NCBI GenBank assembly: GCA_002686945.1
Contig: NYYZ01000002.1
Span: forward strand, 74,010 to 138,009
Direction: 5' to 3'
DNA: 64,000 nt
Source of the DNA: Planctomycetota bacterium
GTDB taxonomy: Bacteria > Planctomycetota > UBA1135 > GCA-002686595
Each line of letters starts with the position of its first letter. Within the stretch, counting starts at the first letter, position 1. Shown here in pieces: positions 63,972 to 64,000 of this stretch. Position numbers and translations under genes: made by a program. The notes below the pieces were generated by a model that saw nothing but the letters and a program-made list of their open reading frames with translations, searched no databases and had not been told where the DNA came from.

Positions 63972-64000
63972 CGGTGGACGAACGCCCTGTCCCCGGGGGC

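Noticed and set aside
1-64000. Mobile elements, tRNA or rRNA genes, CRISPR arrays, phage or plasmid genes
   Set aside because: No transposase, integrase, repeat-spacer pattern or RNA gene fold was recognised; gaps are short and base use looks uniform.

Overview
The window is 64 kb of GC-rich, gene-dense bacterial chromosome with 43 protein-coding genes, the first cut by the left edge. No rRNA, tRNA, CRISPR array, insertion sequence, integrase or prophage gene was seen. No intergenic gap exceeds 300 bases; the longest is 20117-20355. The gene set points to the Planctomycetota/PVC side of the tree: a double-length UvrA (a state known from Chlamydiae), many large secreted or lipoprotein-type proteins with beta-propeller, BNR, Kelch, FG-GAP/ASPIC, HEAT and lamin-tail modules, a recurring C-terminal beta domain ending in a W/IYRD motif, few Shine-Dalgarno sites and many 4-base stop/start overlaps. 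This taxonomic call is an inference.

Layout. 1-10 kb: end of tldD, a 1767-residue secreted mosaic protein, RNase R, a membrane-anchored glutamate-synthase-like FMN protein and the NAD(P)HX epimerase. 10-20 kb, mainly minus strand: a toroid-repeat protein, moaA, a secreted sorbosone-dehydrogenase-like protein with a clear terminator, a MORN/YwqK lipoprotein, an alkaline-phosphatase-superfamily (sulfatase-like) lipoprotein, an AsmA-like protein and a pentaheme cytochrome. 20-29 kb: lamin-tail protein, second YwqK lipoprotein, glyA, a secreted BNR-propeller protein, mtnA and purE-purC. 29-54.6 kb: an unbroken plus-strand run. It holds aroA, galE, dacB and an inositol-phosphatase-family gene. It continues with a tightly overlapping chain: uvrA(x2)-xpb-helicase partner-thiE-hypothetical-thiL-tsaE-ECF sigma-putative anti-sigma. 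It ends with a TolC/HEAT/CRTAC1 cluster. 54.6-64 kb: a small pseudopilin-like protein, cca, the minus-strand group dxr-rseP-UbiA family, purM and two poorly known genes.

How the genes relate. Most are housekeeping functions: purine synthesis (purE, purC, purM, with glyA feeding one-carbon units), thiamine (thiE, thiL), aromatic amino acids (aroA), isoprenoids (dxr plus a prenyltransferase), molybdopterin (moaA), envelope (dacB, galE, rseP, TolC) and tRNA modification or maturation (tsaE, cca). Two signals stand out. First, a candidate DNA-repair module: a tandem-fused UvrA translationally coupled to a bacterial XPB helicase and to a second protein sharing a domain with the XPB N-terminus. Second, a CTAnnnT-like element 6-12 nt before the start codon at about ten transcription-unit heads, which suggests widespread leaderless or near-leaderless transcription.
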